From assembly GCF_025641885.1 (NCBI RefSeq), contig NZ_JAOTQN010000001.1, positions 558,001 through 622,000 of the forward strand: a stretch of DNA of 64,000 bases, given 5' to 3'. Source of the stretch: Pyrobaculum sp. 3827-6 (GTDB lineage Archaea > Thermoproteota > Thermoprotei > Thermoproteales > Thermoproteaceae). Positions 32,943 through 41,908 of the stretch are shown piece after piece (positions within the stretch are counted from its first letter, which is position 1; each line of letters starts with the position of its first letter). The position numbers and the translations under genes were made by a program. The notes beneath the pieces were generated by a model that saw only the letters and a list, made by a program, of their open reading frames with translations, made no database searches and was not told the origin of the DNA.

Positions 32943-33253
32943 CAACGCTATTAACAATGTTACTATTTAAATTTTTCTGAGAAAATCTACTACTTATTAA
33001 AAGAAGTTTTCGAAACAACTTCAAAGACAGAGGTCAGCTGTAACTGGAGAATAAAGCTTGACAGGACTGGCCGATCTAGACATGCCACGACAATACACCA
33101 CCCCCGCTCTTTAACGCATTATGTAGCTAACAATAGATATTAAGAAAATTGCTTTCAAATTGGCTGTGAATTTCACCTCCCTCATTTCAGGAAGGACAAA
33201 ATCCCTCACCACTTGGATAAACGGCTTTAGATACCGTAGGCTTGCGGTTGGGG
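32943..33253. other. 311-nt intergenic region
   Basis: AT-rich for this genome. It holds the feoB promoter (ATTTAAATAG near 32967), a small perfect inverted repeat GTGAA-T-TTCAC at 33166-33176, and a weak CTTTAGATAC box about 25-35 nt before the ABC ATPase start. No gene or RNA recognised. Confidence 0.4.
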
Positions 33254-34179
33254 ATGTCTATGTCTATTGAACTTAGAGGAATTTTAAAAAATTTTGGCGA
33301 ATTTGTCTTGGGACCAGTGGACCTCGCCGTGGATCGTGGTGAGCGGGTCGCGGTGGTGGGGCCCTCCGGCTCTGGTAAGTCGACATTGCTTAGAATAATC
33401 GCCGGCTTGTCCCGTCCCGATAAGGGCAGAGTGTATATAGACGGTGTAGATGTGACGGATGTAGAGCCGTGGAGGCGCGGGGTGGGGTTGTGTTTCAAAG
33501 CCCCGCCCTCTTCCCCTCCATGACTGTGCTTGAAAACGTGGCCGAGCCCCTCTTGTCGCGTGGGGTGGGTAGGGGGGAGGCCTTCTCTAGGGCTAGGGAG
33601 GTTCTGGAGAGGTTGGGACTTTCGAAACTCGCCCATAGGTACCCCGCCCAGCTCAGCAGAGGTCAGCAACAGAGGGTGTCTATTGCGAGGGCGCTCGCGG
33701 CTGAGCCGCGGGTTCTGCTGTTCGATGAGCCTCTCACGGCTCTGGACATACCGCTGAGGGGGGAGGTTCTGCCCTACATCTACGAGGCGTCGAGGGGGCG
33801 CACTGTTCTGTACGTAACGCACGACTTCGAAGAGGCTACGTACATCGCGGAGAGAGTGGTCGTGCTTATGGAGGGGAGGGTGGCGGCCGACGGCGGCGCG
33901 GTGGAGCTTTTCGAAAATCCGCCGAATCCCAGAGTCGCCGAGTTCCTCGGCTACAGCAACAAACTGCCTAGTGGTTGCGGGGTCTTGTACTTCAGGCCGT
34001 GGGATGTGAAGCCCGGCGCCACTCACAGAGGCGTCGTCTTGGCCGTCTGGTACAGGGCTGGGCGGCATGAGGTGTTGGTAGACGTCGGGGGGAGCCGTGT
34101 GAGATTGATATGGCCCGAGAAGCCGCCCCTCGACGTTGTGGAGTTCGACGTGGTGAAGGGCCGCTGTTTCCCTGGCTAA
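33254..34179 (+). pseudogene. Frameshifted ThiQ/PotA-like ABC importer ATPase
   Basis: Two overlapping frames make one ATPase of about 308 residues. Frame 1 (33254-33523) has Walker [10 protein letters not shown] and ends after WRRGVG. Frame 2 (open from before 33469 to 34179) continues with [11 protein letters not shown] (Q-loop), signature LSRGQQQRV, Walker B VLLFDEPLTALD, THDFEEA and a C-terminal TOBE-like part. One extra G in GTGGGGTTGTG (about 33480-33492) would restore WRRGVGVVFQ. It is convergent with the thiP/thiB-like genes. A sequencing error or real inactivation; the permease gene is also shifted. Confidence 0.75.
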
Positions 34180-35589
34180 ATGGTAAAGGGCCTCGTCTTC
34201 ACCAGTCTAGAAGCCGCTAGGGTGGCCAGAACTATGGCGGCTAGCAACGCCGAGTAGAAATGCCCTGTCTCTATGAGGTCGGGTGCCCTAGATGTGAGGA
34301 GCCGCACGGCGGCGGCGGACAGGGTCTCGGACCCCCCGGTTGTGAGAATCAGGGCAAGAGTTGTCTCGGATAGAGAAGAGGCGAGTGACATGAGCCACGT
34401 CTGCAGTACGGTAGGCCCCAGCATCTCCGTAGCGATTCTAGTCACGCATTTAAACGGCCCGAGGTAGAGGACACAAGCCTCTCTTACGTCCTGCCGTATC
34501 TTCTCCCAAGCGGGTTTAATGAGAGAGTATGCTAGGGGCGTGATAACTAGCGTGTGCGCCGCGGCTAGTATAAGCGCCGTGCCGTACAGCGGCTGTGCTA
34601 GGTGGAAGAACCCCAGAGCAAAGAGACTCTTCGAGAGAGATAGCAACTATATATATAGCCACGGGGTGCCTCTCCCCCGCCGACTCCGCGACCAGGAAGG
34701 AGATCGCCGCCATAAGCGACGCGGTTGCAGAAAGGACCGCCACCAATACGCTTGTGGTCAAAGGCTGGACGAGCTCCCCCAGCCCCCTCGGCTGTACAAG
34801 GGGCTGGAAGAGGTAGAAGCTCAAGATGGTGTAGTACGCCAACACGGCGGCCGACGCCGCAAGCGCCACTGCGCCCACCCTCGGGGGCCTGGGAGCCTGT
34901 TCTGCAGAGGACGGGGCAGGTAGCTTAATGAATGGAATTGCCAAAGCCAGCGAAACGGCTAGGGTGAGAAGTACTGTTGTGGAGACTAGGTTCGACGACG
35001 CGAAAGAGGTAGCGTAGATGTAGATCAAGAGCTCCAGGGTGGGGTAGCGGCCTCCGAGGAGGAGCGGCGTGGTAAAACTCAGAAAGCTAAATACAAAGAC
35101 GGTGTAGAAGGAGTAGAGAACTGCGGGCCTTAGCTCATACATGAAAATCCTCAGCCTGGCGACGGCCCTCCTTGCGTATAGATCTACGGCGTCGAGCAGA
35201 TCCGCCGGTATAGACCGCGCGTTTGCCTCCAGCAACAAGGCGGCGTAGGGGGCGTAGTAAACCCCATGCGCCAGCACCACGCCCCAGGGGCTGTACATAA
35301 CATCTCCGTGAAGCCTAATCAAGGCGTCTACGGTGGAGAGGGCCGGGGCGAAGAAAGGCACCAGCGCCACGGCCCTCGCCCAGGGCAGACGTAGGTAGGC
35401 GGGTAGCAGGGCAAAGCCTCCCGCCAGCGACAGCGCCGCCGAGAGAAGCGCCTGCGCCACCGTAAATCCGAATACCCACAGCGTGTATCTGTCCACGGCG
35501 AGAGCCACGCCGTAGTTGGCGAGGAGAAGGGCGTAGGGCGTCGTGTAGGCAATTAGGAAAAAAAGAGGCGGGAGTAGATACGGCCTCAC
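34176..35589 (-). pseudogene. Frameshifted ThiP-like ABC importer permease
   Basis: GTG 35589 overlaps the stop of the binding-protein gene (GTGA). The first frame runs to 34516 with about nine TM helices and then turns into nonsense after HPVAIYIVAISL. The second frame (34646 to 34176) continues the membrane protein: LSLSKSLFALGFFHLAQPLYG, then LAYSLIKPAWEKI and a full second BPD domain end. The switch falls at about 34631-34660, at a TATATATATA repeat followed by GTTGC. Total about 470 residues, the two-domain size of ThiP/FbpB permeases. Inferred substrate: thiamine or ferric iron. Confidence 0.72.
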
Positions 35590-36602
35590 CCAGTGGCGAT
35601 TTCTCTCTGCCACCTCAGCCTCCACTCGTCGGCTTTTGAGCCGAGGGCCGGGTTGTAAACCACCACCGACTTGGGCTGCGGCAGGCCGAGGTTGTTCTTA
35701 ACTACGGCGTCGGGCCTGACGGGCAACATGTAGTTATAGGGATCAACCAAGTCCTGCCCCTCTTTACTCAAGGCAAATTTCACAAACTCCACGGCGAGCT
35801 CTCTGTTCCTCGCGTTTTTAAGCACAGCAACCCCCTCTCTGTACAAAAAGGCGCTGTACGTCGAGGCCTTCATATGGGGCGTCCCGGGGTCAATGGCGTG
35901 GCTGAACCACGACAGAGCCACCAAGACCTCGCCCCTCTTCAACGCGTTTCTAAGCGGTGTAAAGCCGCTTGGGTACCCCACCTTAGATATCTGGCCCGCC
36001 AGCTTTTTCAAGTAGGCCCAGCCCTCATCCTCACCCTTTACAGACATCACCCAAGACAAGACCGCTAGACCAGTGCCGGACTGCACCGGGTTTGGGTACG
36101 TCACGAGGCCTCTGTACTCGGGCTTCAGCAAGTCGTCAAGGGTCTCCGGCGGCTTTATCCCCAGCCTCTCCAGCGCCGTGGCGTTGTACACAATCCCTAT
36201 GTAAGACTTGTCAAGCGGGTAGACGCAGTGGTGGGGGTCCCAAAACTCCTCCCGGGGCACCCCCTCCACCTTGAGATCTGGGCAGTACAACACCCCCTTG
36301 TCCACCAGCACGGTGTAGTAGAACTCGGGAACGCCGATTGCCACGTCCCAAGGCGGGTTGTCCCTATTCCTCACCAACTCGTTCACCATCTCCACGGCCC
36401 CGCCCAGCGGCACAAACGTGGCGTTTACCCCGTACTTCTCGCTAAACTTCTTCGCCAGCGCAACCCCCAGATCTCGGATGCCAGCCGGCCCCACGATGAC
36501 CAGCTTCTTCGCCGTGGTCTGCTGAAAGGCGGTAAAGGCCAGGTACACCGCCACGACGGCGGCGACGACGGCCAAAACCGCCAATATGGTTTTTATAGAC
36601 AT
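35586..36602 (-). CDS. Thiamine/iron-type ABC substrate-binding protein (ThiB-like)
   Basis: 338 residues. An N-terminal TM anchor or signal (TILAVLAVVAAVVAVYLAF) is followed by a class II periplasmic-binding fold: KKLVIVGPAGIRD, then IGIVYNATALERLGIKPPETLDDLL, YRGLVTYPNPVQSGTGLAVLSW and EGQDLVDPYNYMLPVR. The pattern fits the ThiB/FbpA group. ATG 36602 has TTTTAAAAT about 25 nt upstream. It is intact while its permease and ATPase are frameshifted. Substrate (thiamine, phosphonate or Fe3+) uncertain. Confidence 0.8.
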   Translation of the reverse strand: MSIKTILAVLAVVAAVVAVYLAFTAFQQTTAKKLVIVGPAGIRDLGVALAKKFSEKYGVNATFVPLGGAVEMVNELVRNRDNPPWDVAIGVPEFYYTVLVDKGVLYCPDLKVEGVPREEFWDPHHCVYPLDKSYIGIVYNATALERLGIKPPETLDDLLKPEYRGLVTYPNPVQSGTGLAVLSWVMSVKGEDEGWAYLKKLAGQISKVGYPSGFTPLRNALKRGEVLVALSWFSHAIDPGTPHMKASTYSAFLYREGVAVLKNARNRELAVEFVKFALSKEGQDLVDPYNYMLPVRPDAVVKNNLGLPQPKSVVVYNPALGSKADEWRLRWQREIATG

Positions 36603-36654
36603 GCCACTGTAGACTTATAGATTTTAAAAAATTAATCTCTTTAAACAGATCGAC

Positions 36655-36710
36655 GCCGGTGATGAAACGGCCGTGACTCGAAAAGTGAAGAGGTGTTTCT
36701 AAACTGACTA
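36655..36710 (+). ncRNA. Candidate C/D box sRNA
   Basis: GTGATGA (C box, 36659-36665) and CTGA (D box, 36704-36707) frame about 50 nt. A degenerate internal pair, CTCGA (D'-like) and GTGAAG (C'-like, 36685-36690), leaves two guides of about 11-13 nt. Size and layout fit Pyrobaculum 2'-O-methylation guides, which often overlap gene 3' ends; here the D box abuts the antisense fusA stop. AT-rich boxes about 20-30 nt upstream could be the promoter. Confidence 0.42.
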
Positions 36711-38930
36711 GAAGACTTCTACGAAGTCTGTGGGCTTTGGTATCTCCTCCTTGAGCCCCTTCTTCTTTCTAATCTGCTTGACGAAGTCGGCGAGCATCGA
36801 CTCTGGGTAGGGGGCCCAGCGGGCGAACTGCATTGACCAGAAGATCTTACCGGCGGCGGCGGCGCGGAGCTCGTCGCTGATGGTAAAGGACTCGAGCACC
36901 GGCAACTCGGCCCTCAGAAACGCCATGTACTCCTGCTGGGTCATGTCTAGGATTTTGCCTCTGTGTTTGTTGAGCACAGACGTCACGGCTCCTATGTAGT
37001 CAGGCGCCACCTTGATGTCGAGCCTCATCAAAGGCTCTAGCAACGTCGGCCTCGCCGAGAGCACCGCCGCGAATATGGCGTTTTTAGTGGCTGGCATTAT
37101 CTGGGCGGGTCCGCGGTGGGCGGGGTCCTCGTGGACCACGGCGTCTACTAGCACCACCTTGACGCCCCTCATGGGCTCCTGGGCCAGGGGGCCGGCCTCC
37201 ACCGCCCACCTAAAGCCCTGGACGATGTAGTCCCTAATCTCGCGGAGGTACTGGATGCCCGATGTCTTGTCCACGATGACGTTGAAGTACCTGTCGTCGA
37301 TTGCCCATATGCCCCTCGCCTCGTCGGTGTCCCAGCCGGCCTTCTCCCTCAAGATCTTGGCCCTCTCCCTGGGATCCTGCTCCTCCGTAATCTCCCTGGT
37401 GGCTATCAGCTCGACAGTGGTCTCGTCGAGGGGCTCCACGTAGAAGTAGAGGCGGTTGTGCTTATTTGGCGACTTGCCCTCCCACACCTGGGACCTCTCC
37501 CTTACGGTCTCTCTGAAGCGTATGAGCGGCGGCGACACAGTGAACTCGGTCTTCGTCCTCTCCTTGAGTAGCCATGTGGCGATTTCGAGGTGGAGCGTGC
37601 CGACGCCGGAGAGCAGTATCTGGCCAGTCTCCTGATCGATCTTGAGGTCGAGGGTTGGGTCCTCTATGACTAGGTCTTTCAACGCCTCAACCAGCCTCGC
37701 CAGCTCCGCCGGGTTCTTCGGCTCGATTGCGACGGTCACCACAGGCTCAGAGATGTACCTCATCTTTTCAAACGGCGGGATTTCGCTCAGCTTCGGATCC
37801 ACCAGGGTGTCGCCGGCTCTGGCCTCGTCGACTCCCATCAACGCCACGATGTTGCCCGCCGGCATGTAGGGCACTATAATCCTCGAGGGGCCCATGTAGA
37901 TGTAGGTCTGCAGAACCTTCTTCTTCATCTTCCTGCCGATGATGTATATCTCGTCTCCCTCCCTGATTGTGCCCGAGAAGACGCGGCCGGTTGCAATAAG
38001 CCCGGCGTGCGGATCCTTATTAACCTTCGAAACGGCGATGACGGTGGGGCCGTTGGGGTCTGCCTCGAGTAGGGCCTTGCCAACGTCGCTGTTCAGCTCC
38101 CCGCGCCACAGCCTCGGGATTCTGTACTTCTGCGCCACGTTGGGCGGCGGGACGTGTTCAATAATCATCGAGAGGATTGTCTTGTACAGTGGGAACTCCT
38201 CCGCCAGCTTATCCACGTACCCCTTCTCATAGGCGTCTACAATATTGCTGAACTTCATCCCGGCTTTCTGCGCCATTGGTATCGTAATGCCCCACTTGTG
38301 GAGGGCGGAGCCCAGCGCCATCTGGCCCTTGCCCGGGTCAATCTTCCATTTGTCTTTAAACTCCGGCGGGGCGAACATGTCTATCAACGCGTTGAAGTCC
38401 TTCACAATGGTGAGAATCCTCTGCTGGATCTCCTGCGGCGACAGCCTCAGCTCCTTTATCAAGCGGTCGATTTTATTTATGAAGAGGACCGGCCTGACGT
38501 ACTCCTCCAGCGCCTGCCTCACCACAGTCTCCGTCTGCGTCATGACGCCCTCCACGGCGTCCACCACCACGAGGCCCCCGTCCATAACCCTCAGCGATCT
38601 CGTCACGTGCCCTGTGAAGTCCACGTGGCCCGGGGTGTCGACGAAGTTAATTAGATAGGGCTTCCCCCCGTACTCGAAGTACAGCGAAATATTCGCAGCC
38701 TTCACAGTCATCTGCCGCAACTGCTCAATCGGGACATAGTCCATAGCCAGGGCCTTACCCGCCACCTTAGGCGACAGGAGACCCGCGCCCATTAGAAGCG
38801 AATCCGACGTAGTGGTCTTGCCGTGGTCCACATGAGCCAGAGTACCCGCGTTTCGTATCTGCGCCGGGTTCTTGGCAATTGCCAGAATTTCGTCAAGTTG
38901 CTTCTCCACTACCCTTACCGCCGACGACAT
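36708..38930 (-). CDS. fusA: Elongation factor 2 (aEF-2)
   Basis: Translocase GTPase of translation; 740 residues, normal archaeal length. G1 AHVDHGKTT, G3 DTPGHVDFTGHV, G4 NKIDR; domain IV carries HRGPAQIMPAT, the segment with the diphthamide His. ATG 38930 follows an AATATAAATATG promoter. No tuf or ribosomal protein genes adjoin it. A candidate sRNA overlaps its 3' end on the other strand. Confidence 0.97.
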   Translation of the reverse strand: MSSAVRVVEKQLDEILAIAKNPAQIRNAGTLAHVDHGKTTTSDSLLMGAGLLSPKVAGKALAMDYVPIEQLRQMTVKAANISLYFEYGGKPYLINFVDTPGHVDFTGHVTRSLRVMDGGLVVVDAVEGVMTQTETVVRQALEEYVRPVLFINKIDRLIKELRLSPQEIQQRILTIVKDFNALIDMFAPPEFKDKWKIDPGKGQMALGSALHKWGITIPMAQKAGMKFSNIVDAYEKGYVDKLAEEFPLYKTILSMIIEHVPPPNVAQKYRIPRLWRGELNSDVGKALLEADPNGPTVIAVSKVNKDPHAGLIATGRVFSGTIREGDEIYIIGRKMKKKVLQTYIYMGPSRIIVPYMPAGNIVALMGVDEARAGDTLVDPKLSEIPPFEKMRYISEPVVTVAIEPKNPAELARLVEALKDLVIEDPTLDLKIDQETGQILLSGVGTLHLEIATWLLKERTKTEFTVSPPLIRFRETVRERSQVWEGKSPNKHNRLYFYVEPLDETTVELIATREITEEQDPRERAKILREKAGWDTDEARGIWAIDDRYFNVIVDKTSGIQYLREIRDYIVQGFRWAVEAGPLAQEPMRGVKVVLVDAVVHEDPAHRGPAQIMPATKNAIFAAVLSARPTLLEPLMRLDIKVAPDYIGAVTSVLNKHRGKILDMTQQEYMAFLRAELPVLESFTISDELRAAAAGKIFWSMQFARWAPYPESMLADFVKQIRKKKGLKEEIPKPTDFVEVF

Positions 38931-38995
38931 CGCCCAGCCTCACTCACATATTTATATTCTTTTCCCCTACGAAACCCCGGAGGGGGCTTGCGACT

Positions 38996-39643
38996 TCAAC
39001 CGCATTTAGCCTCCCCCAGCCGCGGCTGGTAATCCGCGGAAGGTCCGAGCCACGCAACCACGCCGTTTTCCATCTGAAGGACGTAGTGGCAACACTTAAG
39101 AACGTCGCCGTGGTGTGTGGACACCACTACGAGCCTCCCCCTAGACAAGCCGCGGAGGACCTCCATGACCCTCCCCCGCCAGTCCCCGTGGAGGTTGGAG
39201 AGGGGCTCGTCTAGCAGGAGCAGATCAGCCTCGGAGGCCAGCGCCGCCGCTATCACAAGCCTCTGCCTCTGCCCCCCGCTGAGGGTGGAGATCCTCCTCT
39301 TCAGTAGATCTGCCGCCTCCAGCAACTCCGCGTACTCAGCCGCCTTCTCCACGTCTTCCCGGCCCACCGGCCGCCTGCCGAACCTCGTCCTCCCCGCCAG
39401 CACCACGTCTAGGCCTGTGGCCTCCGGCGGCGTGTAGAAATCCCCCACGTACACCCTGGAGGACACGCCCACGTACTCCACACGGCCCGAGTCGGGCTTC
39501 AAGAGGCCCGCCAGTATTTTCATGAGGGTGGTCTTGCCCGAGCCGTTCGGCCCGACGACGCAGGTCACCCCCTCCTCTACACGGCCCTTGGCGGCTAGCT
39601 GGAAGTCCCCCAGCCTCTTCACTACGTTAAACTCCACGTACAT
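38996..39643 (-). CDS. FecE/BtuD-like ABC importer ATPase
   Basis: 215 residues. Walker A GPNGSGKTT, signature LSGGQRQRL, Walker B LLLLDEPLSNLH and STHHGDVL. It is the last gene of a binding protein-permease-ATPase operon, overlapping the permease by 17 nt. Short for FecE (about 255) because the C-terminal part is trimmed. Probably energises uptake of an iron chelate or cobalamin. Confidence 0.88.
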   Translation of the reverse strand: MYVEFNVVKRLGDFQLAAKGRVEEGVTCVVGPNGSGKTTLMKILAGLLKPDSGRVEYVGVSSRVYVGDFYTPPEATGLDVVLAGRTRFGRRPVGREDVEKAAEYAELLEAADLLKRRISTLSGGQRQRLVIAAALASEADLLLLDEPLSNLHGDWRGRVMEVLRGLSRGRLVVVSTHHGDVLKCCHYVLQMENGVVAWLGPSADYQPRLGEAKCG

Positions 39644-40550
39644 AACGCCAGAAGAGGGCCACTGCGAAGGGCACGCCCACCAGCGACATGACGACGCTGG
39701 ACGGTACGTCTCTAGGGAGCAGGGCCCTGGTCACGGCGTCGGCTAGAAGCGCCAGCGCGATGCCCGAGGCCACCGCGGGCGTGACGAGCTTATCAAACCT
39801 GTGGCTACCAGCAGACCACCTAGCTATGTGCGGAGCCATTAAGCCGATGAAACCCACGGGTCCGACAGAGGCCACGGCTAGGCCGGTGGCCGCGGCCGCA
39901 AGCGCCGTGATCAGAACATTCACCCTCCTCACGGGGACTCCGAGACCGGCCGCCGCCTCCTCGCCGTGGGCGTAGGCGGCGATCCACCTGGAGTACCTCC
40001 AGGCAACGGCCACGACAGGCACGAGCGCCAGCGCCAGCGCGTACCCCACAGCGCCCGGGGGGTAGGCGGCGAAGGAGCCCTGCATAGCCAAGTAGACGTA
40101 GCCCAGCTCCTCCGGCGGCAGAAGCATCAAGAGGAGCTGAAGCACCGCACTCGTGAGAAAAGCCGTCATAACCCCCGCAATCAGCACGGCGTATAGAGAC
40201 GCCCGTGTGGAGAGAGTAAGCAACAACAGGGAGGCGGCGGCCGCGCCGGCCAGCGCGCCTCCGAGGTAGCCCACGTACTGCATGTGGAAAAGCCTCCACG
40301 CTAGATACGACAAGAGGGCGGTCAGCGCCGAGGCTCCGCTCACGCCGAGGACGTAGGGATCGGCCAGGGGGTTCCTCAAGGCGGTCTGGAGCAACAAACC
40401 AGCCAGCGAAAGCGCGGCGCCGGCGAGCACCGCGCCGAGGACCCTCGGCACCCTAACCGCCTCGATAACCCCCCAGTCGAGGCCCGCGGGCCCCCAGAGT
40501 AGGTTAAAAAAGAGGAGCAACGCCGCCGATATGTACAGTACAGACCTCAC
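39627..40550 (-). CDS. FecCD/BtuC-family ABC importer permease
   Basis: 307 residues with about nine to ten TM helices. RVPRVLGAVLAGAALSLAGLLLQ and the end segment VGPVGFIGLMAPHIAR are FecCD signatures. GTG 40550 overlaps the TGA of the binding-protein gene (GTGA), so it is chosen over a start 60 nt upstream. Transports iron complexes or cobalamin with the neighbouring subunits. Confidence 0.92.
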   Translation of the reverse strand: MRSVLYISAALLLFFNLLWGPAGLDWGVIEAVRVPRVLGAVLAGAALSLAGLLLQTALRNPLADPYVLGVSGASALTALLSYLAWRLFHMQYVGYLGGALAGAAAASLLLLTLSTRASLYAVLIAGVMTAFLTSAVLQLLLMLLPPEELGYVYLAMQGSFAAYPPGAVGYALALALVPVVAVAWRYSRWIAAYAHGEEAAAGLGVPVRRVNVLITALAAAATGLAVASVGPVGFIGLMAPHIARWSAGSHRFDKLVTPAVASGIALALLADAVTRALLPRDVPSSVVMSLVGVPFAVALFWRYVRGV

Positions 40551-41890
40551 CTCAGCTGGCGAAAGAGAGTGAAGTTGCCCGGCGGCGCCACCTCCGGGTG
40601 TATAATCCAAATGAGCTCCTCCAGCACCTTCTCCGGGTAGGCGTTTGCCAGCTGGTAGTACGCCGGGCTGTAGGCGTAGACTCTGCCTGTGATAACCGGC
40701 CTCAGCTCCTTCAGCCTAGGCTCGATCTTCAGGAGGTCCTCCACCCTGTCGACGCCGTAGCCGCTCCACACCAACACATCTACGTCGTTCTTATGCTTAA
40801 GGACCACCTCCATGTCCACCCTGCTGTAGTTGGCGTAGGCGTACCTCCCCCCAGCGAGCCTAATCAAATCCCTCACCCCGGGGCCCGCCGGGTAGAGCAC
40901 GCCGCCGTATATGATAAACCAGGCCACCCTCGGCCTGTCGAGATCCGCGACAAGCGACACGAGGCTCCTCCACTTAGACTCAACGCCGTTGAAAACCCTC
41001 ACCCCTACCCAGGTTAGGTTGTAGAAAGGCGCGATGAACTTAATCCACTCAGCCCTACCCAGCGCCTCAGCCTCCTGGAACTCGTTCACAACGACGTAGG
41101 GAATGCCCAGCTGATCCAGCTTCTTAACCACGCTCTCCGTGCCGTAGGGACCGGGATAGAAGTATACAAACACCACGTCTGGCCTGAGCTTCGCAATAGC
41201 CTCGTAGTTGGGGGAGTAGGCCGGCCCCACGTCGGCGATGGAGCCGTTGTTCAGCATGTCAGCCACCTCCTTCAGATGCCACGTGTACTCCCTCCCCCAC
41301 ATAATACCGGCGATGCTCCTCAAAACCCCCACCTCGCCGCTCTCCTTATACAGCCTGTAGGCCAAGGCAACCTGTGTCGAGGACATGTAGACGGCCCTCT
41401 CCACCGGGTACCTCACCACCTCAGCCGGCTTGTACTTAGCCACGTAGTACGCGACGAGGTCCTGCTGCATCCCCCTCGGCACCAGCAGGATCCTCCGCCC
41501 CATGGCGTCTGTGAGGATGTAGACGTCGCCGTCGTAGGCCACGCTGAACAGCCTCGCGTAGCGCACCTCCACCGCGCCCACTGGCGCCGACGCCACGCGT
41601 TGATACATCTTCACCTCCCTCAGCAAGTCGTCGACTGTCTTGTTCAAAGCCGCTAACTGCCTGTCCCTAGCCGCAAGTGACGACCTTAAGAGCTCCACCT
41701 CGGCCCTCAATGCCTTGAGGCCGCTCCCTATGTCGTCAAGCCTATTCTGGAGATTTGACAATCCAGAATTTACACCCCCCAGAGAGCTGTTTAAACTGCC
41801 TAGAGCTGTGAGGGACGCCGCCAGCGCGGCCGCCGCAAGCGCTATGGCCACCGCCAGCGTTATGTAAAGTATTTTTTGAGACGCGCTCAT
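40547..41890 (-). CDS. FecB/BtuF-like binding protein with coiled-coil spacer
   Basis: 447 residues. N-terminal TM anchor (8-30), then an unusual heptad-rich segment (about 30-95: LSNLQNRLDDIGSGLKALRAEVELL) before the helical-backbone metal-receptor domain: LRPDVVFVYFYPGPYGTESVVKKLDQLGIPYVVVNE and VDVLVWSGYGVDRVEDLL. Class III binding proteins normally lack such a stalk; it may lift the domain above the membrane through the S-layer gap. First gene of the importer operon. Confidence 0.85.
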   Translation of the reverse strand: MSASQKILYITLAVAIALAAAALAASLTALGSLNSSLGGVNSGLSNLQNRLDDIGSGLKALRAEVELLRSSLAARDRQLAALNKTVDDLLREVKMYQRVASAPVGAVEVRYARLFSVAYDGDVYILTDAMGRRILLVPRGMQQDLVAYYVAKYKPAEVVRYPVERAVYMSSTQVALAYRLYKESGEVGVLRSIAGIMWGREYTWHLKEVADMLNNGSIADVGPAYSPNYEAIAKLRPDVVFVYFYPGPYGTESVVKKLDQLGIPYVVVNEFQEAEALGRAEWIKFIAPFYNLTWVGVRVFNGVESKWRSLVSLVADLDRPRVAWFIIYGGVLYPAGPGVRDLIRLAGGRYAYANYSRVDMEVVLKHKNDVDVLVWSGYGVDRVEDLLKIEPRLKELRPVITGRVYAYSPAYYQLANAYPEKVLEELIWIIHPEVAPPGNFTLFRQLR

Positions 41891-41908
41891 AAGTTGGAGA
41901 AAACACCA

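Noticed and set aside
33166-33176. GTGAA-T-TTCAC as an operator
   Set aside because: Five-bp arms are common by chance, and it is not close to a clear TATA box; only mentioned in the intergenic entry.
33187-34068. Minus-strand open frame of 293 codons
   Set aside because: Antisense to the ABC ATPase, low-complexity composition, no motif.
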